64,000 nucleotides of DNA from Streptomyces sp. Y2F8-2 (GTDB lineage: Bacteria; Actinomycetota; Actinomycetes; Streptomycetales; Streptomycetaceae), in the NCBI RefSeq assembly GCF_014905555.1, contig NZ_BNGS01000003.1, positions 682,001 through 746,000 on the forward strand, read 5' to 3'. Under the pieces are notes generated by a model. That model was not told the origin of the DNA. It ran no database searches and saw only the letters and a program-made list of their open reading frames with translations. Position numbers and translations under genes: made by a program. Shown here piece by piece: positions 53,292 to 61,692 of this stretch (position 1 is the stretch's first letter; every line of letters begins with the position of its first letter).

Positions 53292-53369
53292 ACCGGTCGT
53301 TCAGACACCAGTAGGGCTGGTACCGGTCGGTCGTTCAGACACCAGTAGGGCTAGTACCGGTCGTTCAGA
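53292..53369. repeat. Tandem partial duplications of the hisN 3' end
   Basis: ACCGGTCGTTCAGA occurs at 53292 and 53356, and with a GGTC insertion at 53322. The first two copies continue with CACCAGTAGGGCT. Read on the minus strand, the copy at 53356 contains the last hisN codons, so the others are repeats of coding end plus trailer placed after the stop. The wider 53038-53350 gap (313 bases) holds nothing else recognised. Confidence 0.8.
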
Positions 53370-54151
53370 TAGTCGAGCAGGGTGTCGTGGAGCAACCCGT
53401 TGGACGCGGCCGCGTTGCCGCTGTGCGGGCCCGGGCGGCCGTCGAGGCCGGTGAAGGAGCCGCCGGCCTCCGTCACGATGATCGCGTTCGCCGCCATGTC
53501 CCACAGCGACAGCTCCGGCTCGGCGCAGAGGTCCACCGACCCCTCCGCGACCATCATGTACGGCCAGAAGTCGCCGTAGCCGCGGGTGCGCCACACCGTG
53601 CGCGTCAGGTCGAGGAAGCCGTTCAGCCGGCCCTGCTCCTCCCAGCCCGACAGCGAGGAGTACGCGAAGGACGCGTCCGACAGCCTTGAGACGCGCGAGA
53701 CGTGCAGCCGCGACGCCGAGGACAGACTGCGCCCCGTGAACGCGCCGTGCCCCTTCGCCGCCCACCAACGGCGGCCCAGCGCGGGCGCCGAGACAACACC
53801 GACGACGGGTTGGTAGCCCCCTTCGCCCGCCTCCATCAGCGAGATGAGCGTGGCCCACACCGGCACGCCGCGCACGTAGTTCTTGGTGCCGTCGATCGGG
53901 TCGATCACCCAGCGGCGCGGGCCCGTGCCCTCGACGCCGTACTCCTCGCCGAGGATCGCGTCGCGCGGCCGGGCGCGCTGGAGCTGGCCGCGGATGAGCT
54001 CCTCGGCGGCCTTGTCGGCCTCGCTCACCGGTGTCATGTCCGGTTTGGTCTCGACCTTGAGGTCAAGGGCCTTGAACCGGCCCATGCTCGCGGCGTCGGC
54101 CGCGTCCGCGAGCACATGGGCGAGCCGCAGGTCATCGAGATAGTCGGGCAT
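53351..54151 (-). CDS. hisN: Histidinol-phosphatase, inositol monophosphatase-like (HisN)
   Basis: A 266-residue member of the lithium-sensitive phosphatase family. Metal-site motifs are ILGEEYG, the signature [15 protein letters not shown], and the C-terminal [18 protein letters not shown]. In Streptomyces the orthologue (SCO5208, from memory) was shown to dephosphorylate histidinol phosphate in histidine synthesis. ATG 54151 has TACGGT six bases upstream, suggesting a leaderless transcript. The gene ends in an unusual short tandem repeat. Confidence 0.9.
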   Translation of the reverse strand: MPDYLDDLRLAHVLADAADAASMGRFKALDLKVETKPDMTPVSEADKAAEELIRGQLQRARPRDAILGEEYGVEGTGPRRWVIDPIDGTKNYVRGVPVWATLISLMEAGEGGYQPVVGVVSAPALGRRWWAAKGHGAFTGRSLSSASRLHVSRVSRLSDASFAYSSLSGWEEQGRLNGFLDLTRTVWRTRGYGDFWPYMMVAEGSVDLCAEPELSLWDMAANAIIVTEAGGSFTGLDGRPGPHSGNAAASNGLLHDTLLDYLNDRY

Positions 54152-54358
54152 GACCGAACCGTATCCGCCTCTTCGCCGGAAGGGCCACACGGGACGGGGG
54201 ATCTTCCTGGGGCGCCTCCGCGGGCGGCCCCGCGCTGCCGTGCGATCGCGGCGTGTGACGGCCGGTACGCGCCCCTCAATGCCGCCGAGAACTCTTGACA
54301 CTGTTGGTGCACGCGTCAACCCTGTGCGTCAGAGCCGCTGGTCCCGAGGGAGGCGATG

Positions 54359-54964
54359 ATGCCTGCAGCGCGGGAATCCCTGCTGGACGCCGCTTATACG
54401 GCGCTCCAACACCGTCCGTGGTCCGCCGTGCGCATGGTGGACGTGGCCGCGGCGGCCGGTGTCTCCCGCCAGACGCTGTACAACGAGTTCGGCAGCAAGG
54501 ACGGGCTCGCCCGCGCCTTGGTGCGCCGGGAGGCGGACGGGTACCTCGCCGGTGTCGAGAGGGCTCTCGCCCCACCCGGGGACATCGGCGAGCGACTGGC
54601 TTCGGCCGCGGAGTGGACCGTCTCGGCGGCCCGCCAGAACGTCCTCGTCCGCGCCATGCTCACCGGATGCTGGAGCGAGTCGTTGCCGTCGCCGTCGCTC
54701 GCGGCCGTGCCGTCCGGCTCCGCCGTACCGGCACAGCGGCGGGCCGATGGGCCGCTGCCCTCACCGTCGGATCTTGTGGGCCTGGTCCGTGATCGCGCCG
54801 TGACGGCGGTGGCCGTGCCCGGCCTCGGCAAGGGCGATGCCGTGGAGTTGGCCCGTGTTTGTGAGGTGGTCGTCCGGTTGTCGCTGTCGTGTGTGGCGGC
54901 TCCGCCAGGGGAGGGTGGGGTCGCGGAGCTGGTGCGGGCCGCTCTGCCGCGGCAGGTTCGGTGA
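54359..54964 (+). CDS. TetR-family regulator
   Basis: A 201-residue protein; of two consecutive ATGs (54356, 54359) the second is five bases from GAGGGAGG and is preferred. The helix-turn-helix is AVRMVDVAAAAGVSRQTLYN followed by EFGSKDGLARALVRREADGY. The ligand domain has a Pro/Ser-rich insertion (SESLPSPSLAAVPSGSAVP). TTGAC at 54295-54299 and GTCAA at 54315-54319 form an inverted repeat upstream that could be its operator. The target may be the neighbouring SMR transporter (inference). Confidence 0.88.
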   Translation: MPAARESLLDAAYTALQHRPWSAVRMVDVAAAAGVSRQTLYNEFGSKDGLARALVRREADGYLAGVERALAPPGDIGERLASAAEWTVSAARQNVLVRAMLTGCWSESLPSPSLAAVPSGSAVPAQRRADGPLPSPSDLVGLVRDRAVTAVAVPGLGKGDAVELARVCEVVVRLSLSCVAAPPGEGGVAELVRAALPRQVR

Positions 54965-55028
54965 CGGTGCGCCCCGGGCCCCGCCTCTCATGGGGCGTGC
55001 CCCTGTTATGGGGCGTGCCCCCTCGGTC

Positions 55029-55352
55029 TCAGTGAGTCGAGCCCGAAAGCTGCAAGCCGATCACGCCCACGATCACGAACGTGATCGAGACGATCTTGAG
55101 GGTGGACACGAGGTCCCCCAGGAACACCATCCCGTAGATCGCCGTCCCCGCCGCCCCGATCCCCGTCCACACCGCGTACGCCGGACCCACGTCCAGCTTC
55201 TTCAGGGACAGCGTGAGGAGGCCGAAGCTGCCCAGCGCGAAACAGCAGAACGCGATGGTCGGCCAGAGCCTGGTGAAACCGTGGGAGAGCTTGAGGCAGA
55301 CGGCGAAACCGGTCTCGAGAAGTCCGGCCACGATGACCAGCAGCCACGCCAT
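55029..55352 (-). CDS. sugE: SMR-family transporter, SugE/Gdx-like
   Basis: A 107-residue protein with four membrane helices. The essential Glu is in LLETGFAVCLKLS in helix 1; VGPAYAVWTGIGAAGTAIYG and VSITFVIVGVIGLQLSG follow the SugE subtype. Members export guanidinium or quaternary ammonium as antiparallel dimers. GGGAGGA precedes the ATG. It converges with the TetR gene. I see no ykkC-type guanidine riboswitch upstream. Confidence 0.9.
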   Translation of the reverse strand: MAWLLVIVAGLLETGFAVCLKLSHGFTRLWPTIAFCCFALGSFGLLTLSLKKLDVGPAYAVWTGIGAAGTAIYGMVFLGDLVSTLKIVSITFVIVGVIGLQLSGSTH

Positions 55353-55453
55353 GTGTCGTCCTCCCGCGTCCCCACGCCGACTGCTCAGGTCCTGTCGGAT
55401 CTCGATGCGAGTAAGCCTTTACCTGCGGGTGAGCGACGCAAACACCGGCGAGG

Positions 55454-56464
55454 TCAGTCGCCCTCCCTGCGTTCCCTTGTGGAGAGCAGCCTGCGCAGGG
55501 AGTAGAGCCGGGCCGGATCCGCGTGCCCCTCGGCGACCCATGCGTCCAGCGCGCAGTCCGGTTCGTCGTGGCTGCACGCCCGCGGGCAGCCCTCGGTGCC
55601 GGGCTCGAGGTCCGGGAAGGCGTGGATGACGCGGGACGGGTCGATGTGGGCCAGGCCGAAGGACCGTACGCCCGGGGTGTCGACGACCCAGCCGCCGGCC
55701 TCCCGCAGCGGCAGCGCGAGCGCCGAGGTCGTGGTGTGCCGGCCGCGGCCCGTGACCGCGTTGACATGCCCGGTCATGCGACGGCGGTCCTCCGGAACCA
55801 GCGCGTTGACCAGGGTCGTCTTGCCCACACCCGAATGCCCGACGAACGCGGTGACCTTGCCGTCGAGGTGCTCGCGCACCCGGTCCGCGGCGTCGCCGGT
55901 CTCCAGTTCCTCACGGCTGGTGACGACGTAGGGGATGTCCAGGTCGCCGTACAGCTCCAGGAGCTTCTCGGGCGGGGCGAGGTCCGACTTGGTCAGCACC
56001 AGCAGCGGGTCCAGGCCGCCGTCGTAGGCCGCGACCAGGCAGCGGTCGATCAGGCGCGGGCGCGGCTCGGGGTCCGCGAGGGCGGTGACGATGGCCAGTT
56101 GGTCGGCGTTGGCGACGACCACGCGCTCGTAGGGATCGTCGTCGTCGGCGGTGCGGCGCAGCACCGACGAGCGCTCCTCGATGCGGACGATCCGCGCGAG
56201 AGTGTCCTTCTGGCCGGACAGGTCGCCGACCAGGGCGACGCGGTCACCGACCACAGCGGCCTTGCGGCCCAGTTCACGGGCCTTCATCGCCAGGACCGTA
56301 CGGCCGTCGACGAGGCAGGTCAGCCGCCCGCGGTCCACGGTGAGGACCATGCCCTCCGCCGCGTCCTCGTGCTTCGGCCGGATGTTCGTACGCGGCCGGT
56401 TTCCCCTGCGGTTGGGACGCGTGCGGATGTCGTCCTCGTCGGTGTGCTTGCCGTAGCGGCGCAT
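55454..56464 (-). CDS. rsgA: Ribosome small-subunit GTPase RsgA (YjeQ)
   Basis: A 336-residue circularly permuted GTPase. An OB fold (GMVLTVDRGRLTCLVDGRTV) comes first, then G4 LVLTKSDLA, G1 FVGHSGVGKTTL, G3 VVDTPGVRSF, and a C-terminal zinc cluster CPRACSHDEPDC. RsgA matures the 30S subunit and releases RbfA. ATG 56464 lies 17 bases after the aroA stop, so the two are likely co-transcribed. A Glu/Asp-rich first 30 residues precede the OB fold. Confidence 0.94.
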   Translation of the reverse strand: MRRYGKHTDEDDIRTRPNRRGNRPRTNIRPKHEDAAEGMVLTVDRGRLTCLVDGRTVLAMKARELGRKAAVVGDRVALVGDLSGQKDTLARIVRIEERSSVLRRTADDDDPYERVVVANADQLAIVTALADPEPRPRLIDRCLVAAYDGGLDPLLVLTKSDLAPPEKLLELYGDLDIPYVVTSREELETGDAADRVREHLDGKVTAFVGHSGVGKTTLVNALVPEDRRRMTGHVNAVTGRGRHTTTSALALPLREAGGWVVDTPGVRSFGLAHIDPSRVIHAFPDLEPGTEGCPRACSHDEPDCALDAWVAEGHADPARLYSLRRLLSTRERREGD

Positions 56465-56481
56465 GGTCGTCAGTCCGCCCG

Positions 56482-57798
56482 TCAGTTCCCCAGCATCCCG
56501 GTCCACAGGTCGGGGAAGTCCGGCAGCGTCTTGGCCGTGGTCGCCACGTTCTCGATCCGCACGCCCTCGACCGCGAGGCCGATGACGGCGCCCGCGGTGG
56601 CCATGCGGTGGTCGTCGTAGGTGTGGAAGACCCCGCCGTGCAGGGGGCGCGGGCGGATGTGGAGACCGTCGGCGGTCTCGGTGACGTCACCGCCCAGCTC
56701 GTTGATCTCCTTGGTCAGGGCGGCCAGGCGGTCGGTCTCGTGCAGCCGCAGATGGGCCACGCCGCGCAGGGTGGACGGGGAGTCGGCGAGGGCCGCCACC
56801 GCCGCGATGCCCGGGGTCAGCTCGCCGACCTCGCCCAGGTCCACGTCGATTCCGTGGATGGCGCCGGAGCCGGTGAAGACCAGGCCGCGTTCGGTCAGTT
56901 CGCAGGAGCCGCCCATCTCGGTGAAGATCTCACGCAGGCGGTCGCCGGGCTGGGTCGTGCGGGCCGGCCAGTCCGGGATGACGACCTTGCCGCCGGTCAC
57001 CAGGGCGGCGGCGAGGAACGGCTGGGCGTTGGACAGGTCCGGTTCGACGGTCAGGTCACGGCCGAGCAGGGCGCCCGGCGTGACCCGCCAGACATCGGGC
57101 TCGCCGCCCGACTCCGGGGTGTCCACCTGGGCGCCGACGGCGCGCAGCATGTCGACCGTCATGCGGATGTGCGGCAGGGAGGGCAGGGTCGCACCGGTGT
57201 GGCGGACCTCGACGCCCTGGTTGAAACGGGGGGCGGACAGCAGCAGGGCGCTGACGAACTGGGAGGACGAGGACGCGTCGACCGACACCGGTCCGCCGTC
57301 CAGCGCGCCGCCGCCGTGGACGGTCAGCGGCAGGGCGCCGCGGCCGTCGTCGTCGATACGGGCGCCCAGGGCGCGCAGGGCGTCGATCACGCCGTTCAGG
57401 GGGCGTTCGTACGAGCGTGGGTCGCCGTCGAAGCGGACCGGGCCGTCGGCGAGCGCGGCCACCGGGGGCAGGAAGCGCATCACGGTGCCGGCGTTGCCGA
57501 CGTCGACCGTGGCCGGGCCGTGCAGTGCGGCGGGGATGACGCGCCAGGTCTCGCCGGAGCCGTCCGGGCCGACCCCTTCCTCGATGCCGACGCCCATCGC
57601 GCGCAGGGCCGCGGCCATCAGCAGGGTGTCGCGGGAGCGCAGCGGGCGGCGCAGCCAGCCCGGCTCGGAGGCGAGGGCGGCGAGCACGAGGGCGCGGTTG
57701 GTGACCGACTTGGACCCGGGCACGTGAACCGTCGCGTCGACGGCTCCGCTCGCGTGCGGGGCGGGCCAGAGGGCGGTGTGCGGGGGGTTCGGGGCCAT
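56482..57798 (-). CDS. aroA: 3-phosphoshikimate 1-carboxyvinyltransferase (EPSP synthase)
   Basis: A 438-residue enzyme of the shikimate pathway, joining shikimate-3-phosphate and PEP. Motifs: [20 protein letters not shown], the PEP loop [15 protein letters not shown] (V and F where many enzymes have A and P), [14 protein letters not shown], and [19 protein letters not shown] near the end. Two domains each of three repeats are expected. The loop variation may influence glyphosate sensitivity; that is inference. Confidence 0.95.
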   Translation of the reverse strand: MAPNPPHTALWPAPHASGAVDATVHVPGSKSVTNRALVLAALASEPGWLRRPLRSRDTLLMAAALRAMGVGIEEGVGPDGSGETWRVIPAALHGPATVDVGNAGTVMRFLPPVAALADGPVRFDGDPRSYERPLNGVIDALRALGARIDDDGRGALPLTVHGGGALDGGPVSVDASSSSQFVSALLLSAPRFNQGVEVRHTGATLPSLPHIRMTVDMLRAVGAQVDTPESGGEPDVWRVTPGALLGRDLTVEPDLSNAQPFLAAALVTGGKVVIPDWPARTTQPGDRLREIFTEMGGSCELTERGLVFTGSGAIHGIDVDLGEVGELTPGIAAVAALADSPSTLRGVAHLRLHETDRLAALTKEINELGGDVTETADGLHIRPRPLHGGVFHTYDDHRMATAGAVIGLAVEGVRIENVATTAKTLPDFPDLWTGMLGN

Positions 57799-57967
57799 GG
57801 CCCCACTCTATAAGGGCGCTGTTGAGGGGAGCATCGTTCGGGAGCGGCGCCGTCATGGCTGGTCGCTCCCCGCTCAAGTTCTCGGCTCCGTTCGAACAGC
57901 TCCTTTCGAACAGGGGACCTCCGTCGCGGCGGGGCCGCACATCGACACGGTCGGTCCCTGTTCGGCG

Positions 57968-58699
57968 TCACATTTCCAGCAGCCAGCGTCCGCCGCCCAT
58001 CAGGGAGCAGAGCGACACCGTGTGGAACAGGAACAGCCACAGCCCGGCGGGCACGTTCGTCAGCCGGGCGAGCTGGTCGGCGTCCGAGTCCCGGGCGCCC
58101 CCGCGGGACCGCTTGGCCTGCAGCTCGAAGGCGGGGCGTACGCCGCCGAGGAGCAGGAACCACACCGCCGCGTAGGCGAAGGCCGCCTGCACCTGCGGGC
58201 CGGTCAGCCAGGACACCGCCAGGAACGTGCCGCCGGTCAGCAGCACGGTCAGCGCCCCGTACGCGTTGCGGATCATCACCAGCATCGACACGAGCAGCGC
58301 GGTGGCCAGCCACAGCAGCGCGGTGATGTGCCCGGCGGCGAGCAGCGCGGCGCCGCCGAGGCCGAGGAGCGGGGGAGCGGTGTAGCCCGCGGCTGCGGTG
58401 AGGATCATGCCGAGCCCGTACGGCCTGCCACGGCTGACCGTGAGGCCGCTGGTGTCCGAGTGGAGCCGGATGCCGGTGAGCGTGCGGCCGGTGAGCAGCG
58501 CGACCAGGCCGTGACCGCCCTCGTGCGCGATGGTGATCGCGTTGCGGGATATCCGCCACACGCTGTGCGGGACGACCACGGCGAGCGCCGCGACCATGGT
58601 GGCGATCACCACCCACAGTGCGGGGTCCGGTTGGCTGCCGAAGACCGCGTCCCAGAGATCGGGCAGCGAACTCAGCGAGGTCGAGGCGAGGCTGTCCAT
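57968..58699 (-). CDS. M50-family membrane zinc metallopeptidase
   Basis: A 243-residue membrane protein with HEGGHGLVALLTG (HExxH) in the first membrane region and about six hydrophobic helices. M50B-type enzymes cleave within membranes or are non-proteolytic relatives. ATG 58699 was chosen with GGAG 12 bases upstream. An in-frame ATG at 58750 (17 more residues) lies six bases after TACCGT and would be leaderless; in that case it would overlap the opposite ATG of the SRAP gene. Confidence 0.82.
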   Translation of the reverse strand: MDSLASTSLSSLPDLWDAVFGSQPDPALWVVIATMVAALAVVVPHSVWRISRNAITIAHEGGHGLVALLTGRTLTGIRLHSDTSGLTVSRGRPYGLGMILTAAAGYTAPPLLGLGGAALLAAGHITALLWLATALLVSMLVMIRNAYGALTVLLTGGTFLAVSWLTGPQVQAAFAYAAVWFLLLGGVRPAFELQAKRSRGGARDSDADQLARLTNVPAGLWLFLFHTVSLCSLMGGGRWLLEM

Positions 58700-58748
58700 T
58701 GCGGTGAGTGGCTCCAGGTGTGTCGGCGGATCTGGCAGTGTGGCACGC

Positions 58749-59573
58749 ATGTGCGGACGGTACGCAGCGAGTCGCAGGCCCGAGGATCTCGCAGGAATCT
58801 TTGAAATCGAGAAGATCGAGGAGCCGGAGCCGGAGGGGTCCCCGGCGCCCGACTACAACGTGGCTCCGACCAAGGAGGTCTACGCGGTACTGGACCGTCC
58901 TGTGAAGGACGCCGGCGACACGCGCCCGGTTCGCCAGCTCCGCCGGCTCAGGTGGGGCCTCGTGCCCTCCTGGGCCAAGTCCCCCGAGGGCGGCGCCCGC
59001 ATGATCAACGCGCGCGCCGAGACCGTGCACGAGAAGCCGTCGTACCGCCGCGCCTTCGCCGCCCGGCGGTGCATCCTGCCTGCCGACGGCTACTACGAGT
59101 GGGTCACCGGCAAGGACGAGCGCGACCTGGAGGTCGAGGGGAGGCGGAAGCGCCCGCGCAAGCAGCCGTACTTCGTGCTGCCCGCCGACGGGTCGGTCTT
59201 CGCGATGGCCGGGCTGTACGAGTTCTGGCGGGACCGGACCCTGCCCGACGACCACCCCCGGGCCTGGTGGGTGACCTGCTCGGTGATCACCACGGAGGCG
59301 GAGACGACCCCGCTGGCGGTGGCCCCCGCCGAGGGCCCGCGCACCCTCGCCGACATCCACCCCCGGATGCCGCTGATGCTCACCCCGGACCGCTGGGACG
59401 CCTGGCTCGACCCGTCCCGCACGGACCCCGACGACCTGCGCTCCCTGCTGGACCCGCCGCCCCCCGGCCTGATGCGCGCCTATCCGGTCTCCACGGCGGT
59501 CAGCAACGTCCGCAACAACGGCCCGGAGCTGCTGAAGGAGCTGGCGGGGCCCGAAGAGGGCACACTGTTCTGA
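58749..59573 (+). CDS. SRAP-domain protein (HMCES/YedK, DUF159)
   Basis: A 274-residue protein beginning MCGRYAASR. After Met removal Cys2 becomes the N-terminal nucleophile that forms a thiazolidine link with abasic sites in single-stranded DNA. Supporting residues are visible: PDYNVAPTKEV (Asn, about 37), NARAETVHEKPSYRRAF (Glu, about 90), ADIHPRMPLML (His, about 203). It shields replication forks from abasic damage. CAGTGT ends seven bases before the ATG, suggesting leaderless translation. Confidence 0.94.
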   Translation: MCGRYAASRRPEDLAGIFEIEKIEEPEPEGSPAPDYNVAPTKEVYAVLDRPVKDAGDTRPVRQLRRLRWGLVPSWAKSPEGGARMINARAETVHEKPSYRRAFAARRCILPADGYYEWVTGKDERDLEVEGRRKRPRKQPYFVLPADGSVFAMAGLYEFWRDRTLPDDHPRAWWVTCSVITTEAETTPLAVAPAEGPRTLADIHPRMPLMLTPDRWDAWLDPSRTDPDDLRSLLDPPPPGLMRAYPVSTAVSNVRNNGPELLKELAGPEEGTLF

Positions 59574-59574
59574 C

Positions 59575-60210
59575 GTGACCGATGTGACACAGAGCGTCGA
59601 GACGGACGCCGGCACGGCCCGCGTCACCTGGCACCGGGCGAAGCAGGCGAGTCTGGTCCTGGCCGTGAGCCACGGCGCCGGCGGCGGCATCGAGGCGCGC
59701 GACCTCCAGGCACTCGCCCAGGTCCTGCCCGCCCACGGTGTGAGCGTCGCACTCGTGGAGCAGCCCTGGCGCGTCGCCGGCAAGAAGGTGGCGCCCGCGC
59801 CGAAGACGCTGGATCTCGGCTGGCGCGGGGTGTGGCCCGCACTCGCCGCCCCCGGGCTGCCGGTGATCTCGGGCGGACGCAGCGCCGGGGCCCGGGTCGC
59901 CTGCCGCAGCGCCGCCGAGCTGGGCGCGCACGCGGTCCTCGCCCTGAGCTTCCCGCTGCATCCGCCGGGCAAGCCGGAGAAGTCCCGCGCGGACGAACTG
60001 CTGGGCGCGGGCGTGCCCACGCTGGTGGTACAGGGCGGCAACGACCCGTTCGGCAGGCCGGAGGAGTTCCCCCGGGGCGGCTACGAGATCGTCGAGGTGC
60101 CGTACGGCGACCACGGCTTCGCGGTGCCCAAACGTGCGGACATCACCCAGGAGGAGGCCCTGGAGACCATCACCGACGCCGTGGTGAAGTGGGTCACGTC
60201 ACTCGGGTGA
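59575..60210 (+). CDS. Alpha/beta-hydrolase family protein
   Basis: A 211-residue compact hydrolase starting at GTG, two bases after the SRAP stop. Nucleophile elbow is [11 protein letters not shown], the acid is in [10 protein letters not shown] and the His in [19 protein letters not shown] gives the oxyanion hole. It resembles the KANL3/Tex30-like small hydrolases. Substrate unknown. Its 3' end lies just before the SigR promoter of sigR. Confidence 0.86.
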   Translation: MTDVTQSVETDAGTARVTWHRAKQASLVLAVSHGAGGGIEARDLQALAQVLPAHGVSVALVEQPWRVAGKKVAPAPKTLDLGWRGVWPALAAPGLPVISGGRSAGARVACRSAAELGAHAVLALSFPLHPPGKPEKSRADELLGAGVPTLVVQGGNDPFGRPEEFPRGGYEIVEVPYGDHGFAVPKRADITQEEALETITDAVVKWVTSLG

Positions 60211-60216
60211 CGGCGG

Positions 60217-60242
60217 GGAATGTTGCGAGGCGGACCACTGTT
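60217..60242 (+). promoter_or_regulatory. SigR-type autoregulatory promoter of sigR (p2)
   Basis: GGAAT (60217-60221), exactly 18 bases, GTT (60240-60242). This matches the SigR consensus and the position of the inducible sigRp2 known in S. coelicolor. Transcription would begin near 60250. Confidence 0.92.
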
Positions 60243-60518
60243 GTCGGGATCAGACAGCACCGGGCGTGCTGTACGCACCGACGAGAGGAAGTCCGCCGCA
60301 TGGGTTCGACCATCTGCCCACCCGTCGCCCACCACCACCCTGTGGACGGGCTGCGCCCGGCGGAGTCTGATTCGAGCCGCAGCAGCAGCGCTGACCTGGA
60401 CTGGACGGTGCTGCACGCGGCCAGGACCGCTCCGATTCGAGCGGCGGCGGGCAACGATGTTCGTCTATCCTCCGATTCGAGTGGGATCGGTTTCGGTCCT
60501 GCCATGTCGTTGGAGGAG

Positions 60519-61199
60519 GTGGGTCCGGTCACCGGTACCGACGCAGGGACCGACTACGGCCAGGCGGAGCAGCCCGAGGGCCGGGGCACGGGCATGGAGT
60601 CGTCCGGCGAGCGCAGTGCGCGCTTCGAGCGGGACGCGCTCGAATTCCTCGACCAGATGTACTCGGCCGCGCTGCGCATGACGCGCAACCCGGCCGACGC
60701 CGAGGACCTGGTGCAGGAGACGTACGCGAAGGCGTACGCGTCCTTCCACCAGTTCCGCGAGGGCACCAACCTCAAGGCCTGGCTGTACCGGATCCTGACC
60801 AACACGTTCATCAACTCGTACCGCAAGAAGCAGCGCGAACCCCAGCGCAGCGCGGCCGAGGAGATCGAGGACTGGCAGCTGGCACGCGCCGAGTCGCACA
60901 TGTCGACCGGCCTGCGCTCGGCGGAGTCGCAGGCGCTCGACCACCTTCCCGACTCGGACGTCAAGGAAGCGCTCCAGGCGATCCCCGAGGAATTCCGCAT
61001 CGCCGTCTACCTCGCGGACGTAGAGGGCTTTGCCTACAAGGAGATCGCCGACATCATGGGGACACCCATCGGCACGGTGATGTCCCGGCTGCACCGGGGC
61101 CGCCGTCAACTGCGCGGCATGCTCGAGGACTACGCCCGCGAGCGAGGGCTGGTCCCGGCCGGCGCCGGAGAGTCGAACGAGAAAGGCTCGGGCTCATGA
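60519..61199 (+). CDS. sigR: ECF sigma factor SigR (thiol-oxidative stress)
   Basis: The 226-residue form starts at GTG 60519 ([10 protein letters not shown]...), close to the 227 residues of S. coelicolor SigR. GGAGGAG directly abuts this GTG, so ATG 60504 is also possible. Region 2 includes [20 protein letters not shown], then [20 protein letters not shown]; region 4 includes [20 protein letters not shown] and [20 protein letters not shown]. SigR directs thioredoxin, mycothiol and proteolysis genes. The frame stays open upstream: ATG 60300, with AGAGGA ten bases upstream and downstream of p2, would give a long SigR' isoform. The stop overlaps rsrA (ATGA). Confidence 0.95.
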   Translation: MGPVTGTDAGTDYGQAEQPEGRGTGMESSGERSARFERDALEFLDQMYSAALRMTRNPADAEDLVQETYAKAYASFHQFREGTNLKAWLYRILTNTFINSYRKKQREPQRSAAEEIEDWQLARAESHMSTGLRSAESQALDHLPDSDVKEALQAIPEEFRIAVYLADVEGFAYKEIADIMGTPIGTVMSRLHRGRRQLRGMLEDYARERGLVPAGAGESNEKGSGS

Positions 61200-61498
61200 G
61201 CTGCGGAGAGCCGCACGAGACTGACTGCAGTGAGGTCCTGGACCATCTCTACGAGTTCCTCGACAGTGAGATGCCGGACGTCGACCGCACCAAGTTCCAG
61301 CAGCACTTCAAGGAGTGCTCCCCCTGCCTGGAGAAGTACGGGCTGGAGGAGGCCGTGAAGAAGCTGGTCAAGCGGTGCTGCGGCCATGACGACGTGCCGA
61401 CGGACCTGCGGGCGAAGGTCATGGGCCGCATCGAGCTGATCCGCTCCGGCCAGACGGTCCCCGAGCACGATGTCACCGTGACTCCGCAGGAGTCCTGA
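61196..61498 (+). CDS. rsrA: Zinc-binding redox-sensitive anti-sigma factor RsrA
   Basis: A 100-residue ZAS-family anti-sigma factor. The zinc and redox residues C11, H37, C41 and C44 are all present (HFKECSPC), with further Cys at 3, 61 and 62, as in S. coelicolor RsrA. Under disulfide stress C11 and C44 or C41 form a disulfide, zinc leaves, and SigR is freed. Overlap with sigR (ATGA) keeps the two in balance. Confidence 0.96.
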   Translation: MSCGEPHETDCSEVLDHLYEFLDSEMPDVDRTKFQQHFKECSPCLEKYGLEEAVKKLVKRCCGHDDVPTDLRAKVMGRIELIRSGQTVPEHDVTVTPQES

Positions 61499-61551
61499 AC
61501 TCGCGTTCGGATGCTCGGTCAATCTCCGGCGGCTCGTCACTCGAACGTGCT

Positions 61552-61578
61552 AATCCATGGGCCGGAGGCCCATGGATT
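61552..61578 (+). terminator. Terminator after sigR-rsrA
   Basis: AATCCATGGGCC (61552-61563) and GGCCCATGGATT (61567-61578) form a perfect 12-bp stem with loop GGA, 54 bases after the rsrA stop. Confidence 0.82.
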
Positions 61579-61692
61579 CGGCCAATGCCACCCCGGTGCG
61601 CCACCTGCCCCCCTAGGCTCCCGAGCCTGAATGGGGCATGACCGGGCCCGCCCGGTTCCGGGGCCGGGCGCCGGTCGGCGGGAGGTGGCGTC

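Noticed and set aside
52597..53314. Plus-strand frames opposite the CBS-domain gene
   Set aside because: Low-complexity, no domain; the minus strand encodes two complete CBS motifs.
55353..55453. Guanidine (ykkC-type) riboswitch before the SugE-like gene
   Set aside because: None of the conserved ACGR loops or ykkC core segments could be found; only a ribosome site is clear.
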